A DNA stretch of 10,273 nt from positions 1 through 10,273 of the forward strand of contig SKZX01000005.1 of assembly GCA_007127175.1 (NCBI GenBank). The letters run 5' to 3'. Made by a program: the position numbers and the translations under genes. Source of the stretch: Desulfobacterales bacterium. Lineage in GTDB: Bacteria > Desulfobacterota > Desulfobacteria > Desulfobacterales > Desulfosalsimonadaceae. The notes beneath the pieces were generated by a model. It was not told the origin of the DNA and did no database searches. It saw nothing but the letters and a program-made list of their open reading frames with translations. This document shows, one piece after another, positions 1-6,288 of this stretch. Positions within the stretch are counted from its first letter, which is position 1, and each line of letters begins with the position of its first letter.

Positions 1-591
1 AATATTATTGAAAGCCTCCTTTTCGTTGCCGACGGCCCCCTGACCGTTGACCAGGTCAAAACCGTGCTCTCAGACCTCCCCGCAGCAGAAATCCGCCGCG
101 CCATAAACGAATTGGCATCCGACTACGACACCCGGAAAGGCCCCATCATTTTGCATGAAGTGGCGGGGGGGTACCAGTTCAGGACCCGTCCGGAATACAA
201 GCAATACATTCACAAGCTCAGGGAGCCCGCGCCCGTGAGGCTCAGCCGCGCTGCCATGGAAACGCTTGCCATCGTGGCCTACCGTCAGCCGGTGCTTCGA
301 AGCGAAGTGGAGCACATCCGGGGCGTCAACTCCGGCAATACCCTACGGTTCCTCCAGGAAAAAAAACTGATCCGGGTCCTCGGCCGCCGCGAGGTACCTG
401 GTCGGCCGCTGGTCTACGGCACAACGAAAAAGTTCCTTGAAACCTTCGACCTCAAGGACATCAAGGACCTTCCCAGTCCCGATGAAATCGAGGAAACCGT
501 CCGGCCTTCCCCGAAACCGAAAACGAACTACCAGACCCCCGATCTTCCCCTGGAAGCACCGGACCCGGCAGATTTTGAAAACAATGCTTGA
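1..591 (+). CDS. scpB: Segregation and condensation protein B (5' end cut by window edge)
   Basis: ScpB is the small winged-helix partner of ScpA and SMC in the bacterial condensin-like complex that compacts and segregates the chromosome. The frame is open from base 1, and the first visible residues (NIIESLLFVADGPLT) match the start region of the family, so probably only a handful of N-terminal codons are missing. An internal GTG at position 64 is in frame but is not the start. The visible 196 residues include the second winged helix with the typical run LSRAAMETLAIVAYRQPV, then IRGVNSGNTLRFL and the signature GRREVPGRPLVYGTT. The last ~40 residues form an acidic, proline-rich tail that is probably disordered. 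The upstream neighbour, possibly scpA, lies outside the window. Assignment is firm from family motifs. Confidence 0.95.
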   Translation, partial: NIIESLLFVADGPLTVDQVKTVLSDLPAAEIRRAINELASDYDTRKGPIILHEVAGGYQFRTRPEYKQYIHKLREPAPVRLSRAAMETLAIVAYRQPVLRSEVEHIRGVNSGNTLRFLQEKKLIRVLGRREVPGRPLVYGTTKKFLETFDLKDIKDLPSPDEIEETVRPSPKPKTNYQTPDLPLEAPDPADFENNA

Positions 592-615
592 CTTCAGGGG
601 GATTATTTTTCTATT
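588..615 (+). promoter_or_regulatory. Candidate promoter of tRNA-Val, overlapping the scpB stop codon
   Basis: TTGACT (588-593, 5 of 6 to the -35 consensus) is followed after 16 bases by TCTATT (610-615, 4 of 6 to the -10). Transcription would start near 622, a few bases before the mature tRNA 5' end at 629. The -35 box contains the scpB TGA stop. Read-through from scpB with processing is the alternative. Confidence 0.4.
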
Positions 616-628
616 TATTGGCTGTAAA

Positions 629-703
629 GGGCGGTTAACTCAGCGGGAGAGTGCTACCTTCACACGGTAGAAGTCACTGGTTCAATCCCAGTACCGCCCA
701 CCA
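629..703 (+). tRNA. tRNA-Val, anticodon CAC
   Basis: A complete cloverleaf can be folded by eye. The 7-bp acceptor stem pairs GGGCGGT (629-635) with ACCGCCC (693-699). The D arm is ACTC/GAGT around the loop AGCGGGA. The anticodon stem is CTACC/GGTAG (654-658, 666-670) with loop TTCACAC, giving anticodon CAC at 661-663, which reads the valine codon GTG. The variable loop is AAGTC. The T arm ACTGG/CCAGT carries the conserved loop TTCAATC. The discriminator is A700 and the CCA end (701-703) is genome-encoded. The gene sits 37 bases after scpB and directly before an intrinsic terminator. There is no integrase next to it and no visible duplicated tRNA 3' end, so no integrated element is indicated. 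Confidence 0.97.
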
Positions 704-711
704 GAAATGAC

Positions 712-746
712 AAGGGTTTATTGCATTCCATAAACCCTTTTTTTAT
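712..746 (+). terminator. Intrinsic terminator after tRNA-Val
   Basis: A perfect 9-bp stem, AAGGGTTTA (712-720) with TAAACCCTT (731-739), closes a 10-base loop and runs directly into a T tract (738-744). It begins nine bases after the tRNA CCA end and should end the tRNA transcript. On the opposite strand the hairpin lacks a downstream T run, so it is probably not an efficient terminator for the DUF1499 gene. Confidence 0.85.
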
Positions 747-789
747 TTTGTGTGCCCGCGTTGTGCCTGAAAATTTTTGAAGAGACCTT

Positions 790-1236
790 TCAACCCCCAA
801 GCCGTGCCCGAATAGCCTCGATGCGCCTGCGGTTGGCGCCCAGGTCCGAATACCCCACGCGGGAGGCGGAACGGACATGGATAAGGGACTGTCCGGGGTC
901 ATACAAAAACGCCACATCGTCCACAAAGCGCCAGATGCGGGTGGTGGCCTCGGCCTGCAGGTAGAGATCTTCCTGCCGGATGATCCGGAATCCCGGCATG
1001 TCTGCCAGTATGCCGGGCAGCCGCTGCCATGCCGCTTCATCCGCTGCAATAGGAGCGATAAAGTGACGTTTGTCATCAGCCGGCGCTAAGCTTGAAACGC
1101 AGTTGGGCTTGTCCGGGCAAGGGGCGAGCCTGCCGTCCGCTGAAAGGCCCCGGTTTATCGGAGCGGAACCGCTGCATGCAGCCATCAGCACCCCGATTGC
1201 CGCCATAAAACCGATTATTCTGAATTGATTAGACAT
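790..1236 (-). CDS. DUF1499-family lipoprotein
   Basis: This is a 148-residue predicted lipoprotein of the DUF1499 family, whose function is not established. The N-terminus has a short charged segment, a hydrophobic stretch (about 7-19) and the lipobox-like LMAAC with the lipidated cysteine at residue 21. Serine at +2 suggests outer-membrane sorting. Family marks are CPDKPNCVSS (40-49), the central IWRFVDD block and RVGYSDLGANRRRIEAIR near the C-terminus. I chose the ATG at 1236 because GGAG lies 9 bases upstream and it gives a normal-length signal peptide. In-frame alternatives are an ATG at 1251 and a GTG at 1263, both with poorer ribosome-binding sites. The gene follows the OmpA-PASTA gene on the same strand after a 109-base gap with no clear terminator, so co-transcription is possible. 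Confidence 0.85.
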   Translation of the reverse strand: MSNQFRIIGFMAAIGVLMAACSGSAPINRGLSADGRLAPCPDKPNCVSSLAPADDKRHFIAPIAADEAAWQRLPGILADMPGFRIIRQEDLYLQAEATTRIWRFVDDVAFLYDPGQSLIHVRSASRVGYSDLGANRRRIEAIRARLGG

Positions 1237-1345
1237 TGAAACATTCTCCATTGCCCTTTTCACGTAATTCCCGCAGGCATCGCATCACCACAACGGTTTC
1301 TGCAGCCCATTCTTCCTTACCGGAAAAAAACCGCGCATCATTGCC

Positions 1346-2722
1346 TCAGTTGCCGATTGTAATGGTAACCGTTGATCCGGGTTCAAGCAAAGCGCCACTT
1401 TTAGGAGATTGACGGGTTACGCGACCCACATTTCTTCCCGTTGGCTTCACTTGAAACCCGGCTTTTTTCAGATTATTTGTAGCCGGTATTTTCCACAGAC
1501 CCGTGACGTCGGGCACGGGGATCAATTTTTTCTCCGGTTGAGGCGGCAATTGTTCGGGGTCCGCACTGACGCCGGATGCCGCCCCTTTCACCGCATCAGC
1601 GATCCTGCTTGCTGTATCTGAAATGTTTGACGCCGCCGCCCCTGCCGCCTTGGAAGGTTCAACGGTTCGGGGGCCGCCGCCTAATGATGGGACAGCACCT
1701 GCCAAACCGGCAGACGGTGTGATTCTTACCAATTCCACACGGCGGTTTTTGGCCCGGCCATCCGGTGTGTCATTGGTGGCCACCGGGGCAAGCGGCCCGA
1801 CCCCTTGGGGAACAAGGCGCTCCAGCGCTATGCCGGATGCGGCCAACGCTTCGGCTACCGCTTTCGCCCTGTTTTTCGACAGCTCCATATTCAGTTCCAG
1901 AGCGCCGACACCGTCCGTATGTCCCACGATATAGAAGCGTTCATGGCTGTTATTTTTCAGGTAATCAGCGATCTGCCCGATAGTTTCAGCCGATTCCGCC
2001 TTAACCTGGTATTTACCGGTATCAAACAAAATACCGTAAAAAGCGCTGAAGCCTTTTTCTTTCAACTCCGCCTCGAATCCTCCCGTAGCCTCCTGCATCT
2101 CGAATTCAAATCGGCTTTCTTCCACCACGTCGATCCTGAACCCCGGCTGCGGCCAGCCGATGGTCCCCCCCTGGGTGATAATGATGGATACATAGATGTC
2201 GCCCTGGTCCGACGCTTTATGGGCTGCGATATAATTGTAAAAATTGGCGCCGGTGATCGGGCCGGAATTCCTGAACCCGTAATCCCGGTCAAACGCGTTC
2301 TCCCGGTACCAGTAATTGACGAATCGCCTTCCCGAATCCTCAGGCGTGCAAGAAAAAATTTCTGTGAAACCGGCATGCTGCAGCCACTCGGAATAGAAGC
2401 GGAAAACCTGGTAGGGGGAACTGCCTTCCCCGCCGCGATAGAGCGTTTTGGAGATGCGCCCCTCGATTTCCAATATATCCTGGATCTCGACAATACGGCT
2501 TCCCGATTCGTCCACATAATCCTGTGTGGGTCCTGCGACCAACCGATATCGGTCGAAATCGGCCACCTCCTGGTGATGGACCTTGGCACCGTCTAAAACC
2601 GGCGGCATATACCCCTGCCAGTTTTCTGAAGCCCGGGCAGGACAGCAGAAAATCAGCAAAGAAAAAAAGATTACCGGAACATACGCGATCATCCCCCTTG
2701 TTGAAAAAGGATAAAACGACAT
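1346..2722 (-). CDS. Exported DUF4892-OmpA-PASTA envelope protein
   Basis: This 458-residue protein is predicted to be exported and to bind peptidoglycan. A Sec signal peptide (about 1-31, hydrophobic core 12-25, cleavage after ARA) leads into a DUF4892-like region (about 55-200: TLYRGGEGSSPYQVFRFY, the NYWYREN area and IYVSIIITQGG). The OmpA C-terminal domain follows (about 228-332) with ILFDTGKYQV, VGHTDGVGALELNMELSKNRA and KNRRVELV. D270 and R285 sit where this family contacts diaminopimelate. A linker rich in Ala, Gly and Pro leads to a single PASTA-like domain (about 401-458: VPDVTGLW, LKKAGFQV, QSPKSGALLEPGSTVTITI). The ATG at 2722 is preferred because AGGGGG stands 5 bases upstream; a GTG two codons earlier overlaps that site. 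PASTA domains normally occur on Ser/Thr kinases and penicillin-binding proteins, so this architecture is unusual. The exact role is unknown. Confidence 0.88.
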   Translation of the reverse strand: MSFYPFSTRGMIAYVPVIFFSLLIFCCPARASENWQGYMPPVLDGAKVHHQEVADFDRYRLVAGPTQDYVDESGSRIVEIQDILEIEGRISKTLYRGGEGSSPYQVFRFYSEWLQHAGFTEIFSCTPEDSGRRFVNYWYRENAFDRDYGFRNSGPITGANFYNYIAAHKASDQGDIYVSIIITQGGTIGWPQPGFRIDVVEESRFEFEMQEATGGFEAELKEKGFSAFYGILFDTGKYQVKAESAETIGQIADYLKNNSHERFYIVGHTDGVGALELNMELSKNRAKAVAEALAASGIALERLVPQGVGPLAPVATNDTPDGRAKNRRVELVRITPSAGLAGAVPSLGGGPRTVEPSKAAGAAASNISDTASRIADAVKGAASGVSADPEQLPPQPEKKLIPVPDVTGLWKIPATNNLKKAGFQVKPTGRNVGRVTRQSPKSGALLEPGSTVTITIGN

Positions 2723-2743
2723 GGTCACCCCCTGGAATAACGA

Positions 2744-2764
2744 TTTAATGCAGTTGCACTTAAA
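2744..2764. repeat. Imperfect palindrome just upstream of the OmpA-PASTA gene
   Basis: TTTAA-TGCA (2744-2752) and TGCA-C-TTAAA (2755-2764) form an inverted repeat around GT with one unpaired base. It lies 22-42 bases before the start codon and inside the predicted leader, so it could act as a protein site or as a weak RNA hairpin near the ribosome-binding site. Nothing else supports a function. Confidence 0.3.
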
Positions 2765-2766
2765 AT

Positions 2767-2865
2767 AAAAAAAACAGATGCATTAGGCCATACTGGCAAA
2801 CGCGATAATCATGCGGCAGCTTCCGGCAAACCGCATTTAACAAAAAAACCTTCGTATTTTTAATG
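2767..2865 (-). promoter_or_regulatory. Structured leader (possible attenuator or small RNA) before the OmpA-PASTA gene
   Basis: Transcription from the strong promoter at 2872-2899 would start near 2865, leaving a leader of about 143 bases. Reading the minus strand, this holds a hairpin with perfect outer stem ATGCGG/CCGCAT (2811-2836). A second hairpin follows, CAG-ATG/CAT-CTG with one bulged base (2775-2795), which runs straight into T8 (2774-2767) and then ATTTT. The second element has the form of a weak intrinsic terminator. The stretch could therefore be an attenuated leader or a roughly 100-base small RNA. It matches no RNA family that I recognise. Confidence 0.3.
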
Positions 2866-2871
2866 CGTTAG

Positions 2872-2899
2872 ATTATGGCCAAAAGAGATTTACTGTCAA
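2872..2899 (-). promoter_or_regulatory. Sigma70-type promoter reading towards the OmpA-PASTA gene
   Basis: On the minus strand a perfect -35 box TTGACA (2899-2894) is followed after 16 bases by CATAAT (2877-2872, 5 of 6 to the -10). This is the best promoter match I found in the window. It lies in the 225-base gap after the alkB-type gene and points to the OmpA-PASTA gene, with a predicted start near 2865. The gap otherwise holds only the leader structures described separately. Confidence 0.6.
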
Positions 2900-2947
2900 C
2901 ACTTATTCAGTGCGTCACTTTCATGGGCTCGTCAATACCGCGTCATG

Positions 2948-3994
2948 TCACTTCCGGGGCCGGAGCCCCGTCAACTTCGGGTCGACGACCCTTTTCCACA
3001 GGGGCGGTACCAGGGCAAGGAGGATCATGCCTGCATAACCGGTGGGGAGCTGGGGGCTCTCCTCATGGTGTTCCAGGGACTGGTACCTTCGGCCGGGCCG
3101 GTAATGGTGGTCCGAATGCCGCTGAAGGTTGAATAAAAACCGGTTGGTCAACCAGTTGCTGGAATTCCAGGAATGCACCGGCGCGACCGGTTCGTAGGCG
3201 CCATCGGGCCGACGGCCCCGCAGCAGCCCGTAATGCTCGATGTAATTGACCGCCTCCAGCAGGGAAAAGGCGACCACGGCCTGGAGCATGAAATAGAGCA
3301 GCGCCCAGGGGCCGAACACCAGGGCGACAAACACGACCAGCGCACCGTAGGCAGCCAGAGCTGCGGCCACCCGGTTGTGGCGGCTCCACACCGGATGCCC
3401 CTTTTTCTCCACCCTTTCGGCTTCGAATGCCCAGGCGCTGTTGAAGGCCCCGAAAACCGTCCGGGGCAGAAACCGGTAAAAGGATTCGCCCATGCGGGCC
3501 GTGGACGGATCTTCCGGTGTAGCCACGAAGCGGTGGTGCCCGACCACGTGCTCCAGCCCCCAGTGGATGTAAAAGACCGTCCAGAGCATGATTTTCGCCA
3601 ATGCGGTTTCAAACCGGCCGTTGACCCGGTGCGTCAGTTCGTGGGCCACGTTGATGCCCATTACACCGGATGAAATCCCCATGGACACAATAAATCCAGC
3701 CATTTCCAGCGGCGACAGCGCGCCACTGCTCACCACCCATGCGCCCCAGAATACAACGGCGACCTGAAGCGGCGCACACAACCATGTCAGCAGGCGGTAC
3801 CGCAGGTCCGCGTCAAGCCGCTCTTCTTCCCCCGGTGCGGGGTTTTTGAGGTCTTTCCCGATGATGGCATCCAGGACCGGGACCACGCCGAATACGAAAA
3901 CAGGGGTGATAAAGGTGAAGCCACCACCCAGCAGGTATCCCAGGACAACACTGGCGGGAATCAGGTAGACCACCCCAAAGGATAAAAGGTTCAT
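2948..3994 (-). CDS. alkB: AlkB-type alkane 1-monooxygenase (membrane non-haem di-iron hydroxylase)
   Basis: Enzymes of this family insert one oxygen atom from O2 into the terminal C-H bond of alkanes or related compounds, using electrons from rubredoxin. The 348-residue product has all family histidine boxes: HELTHR (118-123), EHVVGHH (148-154) followed by FVATPEDPSTARMGE, NYIEHYGL (250-257) and LQRHSDHH (290-297) followed by RRYQSL. The conserved HSWNSSN is also present (274-280). Hydrophobic segments near 5-45, 68-115 and 210-248 fit an inner-membrane enzyme. It is shorter than classic AlkB (about 400) because the N-terminus is compact. The ATG at 3994 has AGGAG 5 bases upstream. No rubredoxin or rubredoxin reductase gene is in the window. 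Substrate cannot be told from sequence; xylene-type or other hydroxylation is possible. It is divergent from the enoyl-CoA hydratase gene, 119 bases away. Confidence 0.88.
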   Translation of the reverse strand: MNLLSFGVVYLIPASVVLGYLLGGGFTFITPVFVFGVVPVLDAIIGKDLKNPAPGEEERLDADLRYRLLTWLCAPLQVAVVFWGAWVVSSGALSPLEMAGFIVSMGISSGVMGINVAHELTHRVNGRFETALAKIMLWTVFYIHWGLEHVVGHHRFVATPEDPSTARMGESFYRFLPRTVFGAFNSAWAFEAERVEKKGHPVWSRHNRVAAALAAYGALVVFVALVFGPWALLYFMLQAVVAFSLLEAVNYIEHYGLLRGRRPDGAYEPVAPVHSWNSSNWLTNRFLFNLQRHSDHHYRPGRRYQSLEHHEESPQLPTGYAGMILLALVPPLWKRVVDPKLTGLRPRK

Positions 3995-4048
3995 TAATGC
4001 TCCTGTTCAGACAGATCATAGGGTTTCAGGTTGATATTTTAACTGTTT

Positions 4049-4076
4049 AATGTAATGCAGAAAATAATAATGACAA
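4049..4076 (-). promoter_or_regulatory. Candidate promoter of the alkB-type gene
   Basis: On the minus strand TTGTCA (4076-4071, 5 of 6 to the -35) is followed after 16 bases by TACATT (4054-4049, 4 of 6 to the -10). The predicted start near 4042 gives a leader of about 48 bases. No convincing promoter for the divergent hydratase gene was found in the same AT-rich gap. Confidence 0.35.
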
Positions 4077-4113
4077 CATTCCCATCAACGCTATCCCTGC
4101 CGGGAGAAGTGCC

Positions 4114-4941
4114 ATGTCCGAGAAAGATATTTTTCTGGAGCGAAAAAGCCGTGTGGCGGTTGTCCATCTTAACCGCCCCCGGCGGAAGAACGCATTCAGC
4201 GCGGAAATGTTCGTCGGGCTCGGGCGCATCACGCGTGAAATAAACGAAAACCTTCCCCGTGTGGTTGTGATCACCGGCGCGGAAGGGCTTTTTTCAGCCG
4301 GTTTTGACGTCAATCCGGACAACCCATGGGTGGCAGACCTTGTTTCCGCTATGGAAAAATCGAAAAACGCCCCTGCCGGTCGACTCATCCGCGACATACG
4401 CAGCATCGTGGATGCGTTTGTTTCCCTGCCGGTGCCCGTTATTGCCGCCGTCAACGGCCTGGCTTACGGGGGGGGCGCGGAGTTGGCCGTGCGCTGCGAC
4501 CTGCGGGTCATGGACCCGGATGCGGTGATCTGTTTTTCCGAGGTCCGTTTAGGGCTGATGCCGGACTGGGGTGGCGGCGCCTGCCTTGCCCGGCTCATCG
4601 GCCCGTCACGGGCAGCGGATCTGGTTCTGACGGCCCGGAAGGTTTCAGCCGGAGAAGCCCTCGACCTCGGGCTTGCAAACCGGATCAGCCGGCCCGGCCG
4701 CTGCATGGACGATGCCCTGGCGCTTGCGGACATGATCTCGGAAAACGGGCCCCGCGCCGTGCGAAGCGCATTGAAGGTCATCCGTCAAAGCAGGAGTCAG
4801 ACACTGGAAGAGAGCCTGGACCTGGAAGAAAACCTGGCGGTGTCATTGATTGCTTCCGGTGAGTGTTTTCACGGTGTGGGAGCGTTTTTGGAAAACCGGG
4901 CCCCCGTTTTTCCGGATGATGAAGCGCCGCCTAAGACCTGA
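4114..4941 (+). CDS. Enoyl-CoA hydratase/isomerase (crotonase family)
   Basis: Crotonase-fold enzymes bind acyl-CoA thioesters; the classical reaction adds water across a 2-enoyl-CoA in beta-oxidation. The 275-residue length fits the family. The oxyanion-hole segments are FSAGFDV (60-66) and NGLAYGGGAEL (114-124). Aligned by eye with mammalian crotonase, both catalytic glutamates are kept: E123 in GGGAEL and E143 in FSEVRLGL. A hydratase is therefore chemically plausible, although isomerase, dehalogenase-like or other crotonase activities cannot be excluded. LGLMPDWGGGACLARLIG (146-163) is the usual following segment. The ATG at 4114 has GGGAGAAG four bases upstream. The gene is divergent from the alkB-type hydroxylase and overlaps the 3' end of the convergent MFS gene by 11 bases. 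The substrate is unknown. Confidence 0.88.
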   Translation: MSEKDIFLERKSRVAVVHLNRPRRKNAFSAEMFVGLGRITREINENLPRVVVITGAEGLFSAGFDVNPDNPWVADLVSAMEKSKNAPAGRLIRDIRSIVDAFVSLPVPVIAAVNGLAYGGGAELAVRCDLRVMDPDAVICFSEVRLGLMPDWGGGACLARLIGPSRAADLVLTARKVSAGEALDLGLANRISRPGRCMDDALALADMISENGPRAVRSALKVIRQSRSQTLEESLDLEENLAVSLIASGECFHGVGAFLENRAPVFPDDEAPPKT

Positions 4942-6076
4942 TCAACACGGCGGATAAGGCCGTGCTTGCGAAAAGGAATATCCCCACAATGTAAAACGCC
5001 CACGCGATGCCCAACCAGTCGACCAGTACACCGACGCCCATCGCCCCGATAAAAAGCCCCGCGTTGATTGCCATGTTGAAGACCCCCATCATTGAGCCCT
5101 GCCCGTACGTGGCGCCTTCTTTGGCTGCCAGTGCACCCAGGGCCGGCCACGAAACGGCTTCGCCCAGCCCGATCACCGCAAACAACATCAAAAGGGCCGG
5201 AAAACTCCCTGCAGAGGGCACTGCCAGCATACCGCAGCCGACGACCGTAGAGCCGACAAAAAGAAGCCTGTTTTTATTCCACCGGTCCGCCAGGCTGCCG
5301 AATGGAACCTGGAAGATGGCATTGACAATGGTGCGCACGGCGATCACCATGCCGATCTCTGTGCCGCTGGCGGTCATGTTCCGGGTCATGAGCAGCGGCA
5401 GATACGCAAAAGTGGGAACCATGATGATCATGGTCGCCATTCGCGACAGCAGTATGCCCATGACCCTTCGACTTCGCAGCATTCGACGGAATACCGCTGC
5501 CATTGTATCTTTTGACTTCGCAGCCCCGGCAATCTGCCTGGGAAGAAGGAAGATGACCGGCAGGGTGGACAAAAGGCTGAGGGCCGCCATGGCGTAAAAA
5601 GCGGCATTCTGTCCCCAGATATCGAGAAAAATGCCGCCCAGCATGGGGCCGCCCCCGATGCCGGCAAAAATGGCGATATTTAACATCCCCATATGCTTTC
5701 CGGCCTTGCCGCCGGTGAGCTCACCGATGTAGGCCATGGCGATGGGGACGACCATGGCGGACCCGGCCCCGTGGAAAATGCGGATCAGGACCAGGTCCGA
5801 AACGGACCCGGCAAAGGTATAGGCGTAGCCGGTTAGGCTGAACATGAAAAGCCCCGCGACGAAAAACCCCTTTTTGCCGTAACGGTCTGAAAAATGACCC
5901 ACAAACGGCTGCAGCAGACCCCCGCTCAAAGCGAATGCGGCGATAATGACGCCCAGGGCGAACCCGGTGGCCCCGAGTTCGGTGGCATATATGGGCAATA
6001 TGGGCACGATGATGCCCATCCCCATGTAAACGATGAATACCGCGGCTAAAGTAGTCAGTAGAATCTTGTGCTGCAT
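4931..6076 (-). CDS. MFS transporter, 12-TM drug/H+ antiporter type
   Basis: The 381-residue product has the length and hydrophobic pattern of a 12-helix major facilitator. Motif A is present in the N-half as GHFSDRYGKKG (60-70) and echoed in the C-half as GSLADRWNKNR (260-270). GIGGGPMLGG (139-148) at the end of TM5 matches the antiporter motif C, which favours proton-driven export over uptake. The first helix with PILPIYATELG (25-35) is also typical of the DHA1 efflux group. The ATG at 6076 was chosen because GGGGCGGGGAGG lies just upstream; a TTG 13 codons earlier (6115) lacks a ribosome-binding site. It is divergent from the acyl-CoA synthetase across a 212-base gap with a palindromic operator candidate. 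The substrate is not predictable; a hydrophobic compound or fatty acid derivative is a guess from context. Confidence 0.9.
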   Translation of the reverse strand: MQHKILLTTLAAVFIVYMGMGIIVPILPIYATELGATGFALGVIIAAFALSGGLLQPFVGHFSDRYGKKGFFVAGLFMFSLTGYAYTFAGSVSDLVLIRIFHGAGSAMVVPIAMAYIGELTGGKAGKHMGMLNIAIFAGIGGGPMLGGIFLDIWGQNAAFYAMAALSLLSTLPVIFLLPRQIAGAAKSKDTMAAVFRRMLRSRRVMGILLSRMATMIIMVPTFAYLPLLMTRNMTASGTEIGMVIAVRTIVNAIFQVPFGSLADRWNKNRLLFVGSTVVGCGMLAVPSAGSFPALLMLFAVIGLGEAVSWPALGALAAKEGATYGQGSMMGVFNMAINAGLFIGAMGVGVLVDWLGIAWAFYIVGIFLFASTALSAVLIRS

Positions 6077-6130
6077 TGCCTCCCCGCCCCTGCGCACCCC
6101 TTTAAAATCCGGCAATATGCCGTTTAAAAA

Positions 6131-6144
6131 AACGAATGTTCGTT
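6131..6144. promoter_or_regulatory. Palindromic operator candidate (TetR-type) between MFS and acyl-CoA synthetase genes
   Basis: AACGAATGTTCGTT is a perfect inverted repeat with 6-bp arms and a 2-base centre, 55 bases before the MFS start codon and about 145 before the synthetase start codon. Short AACG/CGTT palindromes are typical operators of TetR-family repressors, several of which control fatty-acid and acyl-CoA genes. The family assignment is an inference from form. No regulator gene is in the window. Confidence 0.5.
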
Positions 6145-6154
6145 AAAGTTTATA

Positions 6155-6206
6155 GTGTCATTTTACGGCTGTTCCGGCTATAGTTTTTTTCAGCTTTTTG
6201 TTTCAA
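6155..6206. promoter_or_regulatory. Candidate overlapping divergent promoters
   Basis: Towards the synthetase, GTGTCA (6155-6160, 4 of 6) and TATAGT (6179-6184, 5 of 6) are 18 bases apart. Towards the MFS gene, TTGAAA (read on the minus strand, 6206-6201, 5 of 6) and TATAGC (6182-6177, 4 of 6) are also 18 apart. The two -10 boxes share the palindrome CTATAG. The operator candidate would lie just upstream of the first promoter and in the early transcribed part of the second. Confidence 0.3.
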
Positions 6207-6243
6207 CAGGCAACCCCTCTATCCCATGCTCTTTGCTGTTCCA

Positions 6244-6261
6244 CATGCAAAATTTTGTATG
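6244..6261. repeat. 18-bp imperfect palindrome upstream of the synthetase ribosome-binding site
   Basis: CATGCAAAATTTTGTATG is symmetric except for one position pair, which as RNA would be a G-U pair. It ends 16 bases before the AGGAGG at 6278 and so lies in the probable 5' leader. It could be a second operator or an RNA hairpin. Confidence 0.35.
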
Positions 6262-6288
6262 CAAACCTGAAAACATCAGGAGGGAACC

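Noticed and set aside
629..790. tRNA-Val as the attachment site of an integrated element
   Set aside because: There is no integrase, no second copy of the tRNA 3' end in the window, and ordinary housekeeping-type genes on both sides.
660..1076. A 138-codon minus-strand frame ending in GGTGIEPVTSTV
   Set aside because: This ending is a known annotation artefact from antisense translation of a tRNA 3' half. The frame covers the tRNA-Val and terminator and overlaps the real DUF1499 gene in another frame.
1805..2596. A 263-codon plus-strand frame opposite the OmpA-PASTA gene
   Set aside because: It has no ribosome-binding site or family motif and is antisense to a gene with clear domains.
4031..4056. 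Possible promoter for the enoyl-CoA hydratase, TTGATA with TGTAAT
   Set aside because: The spacer is only 14 bases, too short for a normal sigma70 promoter.
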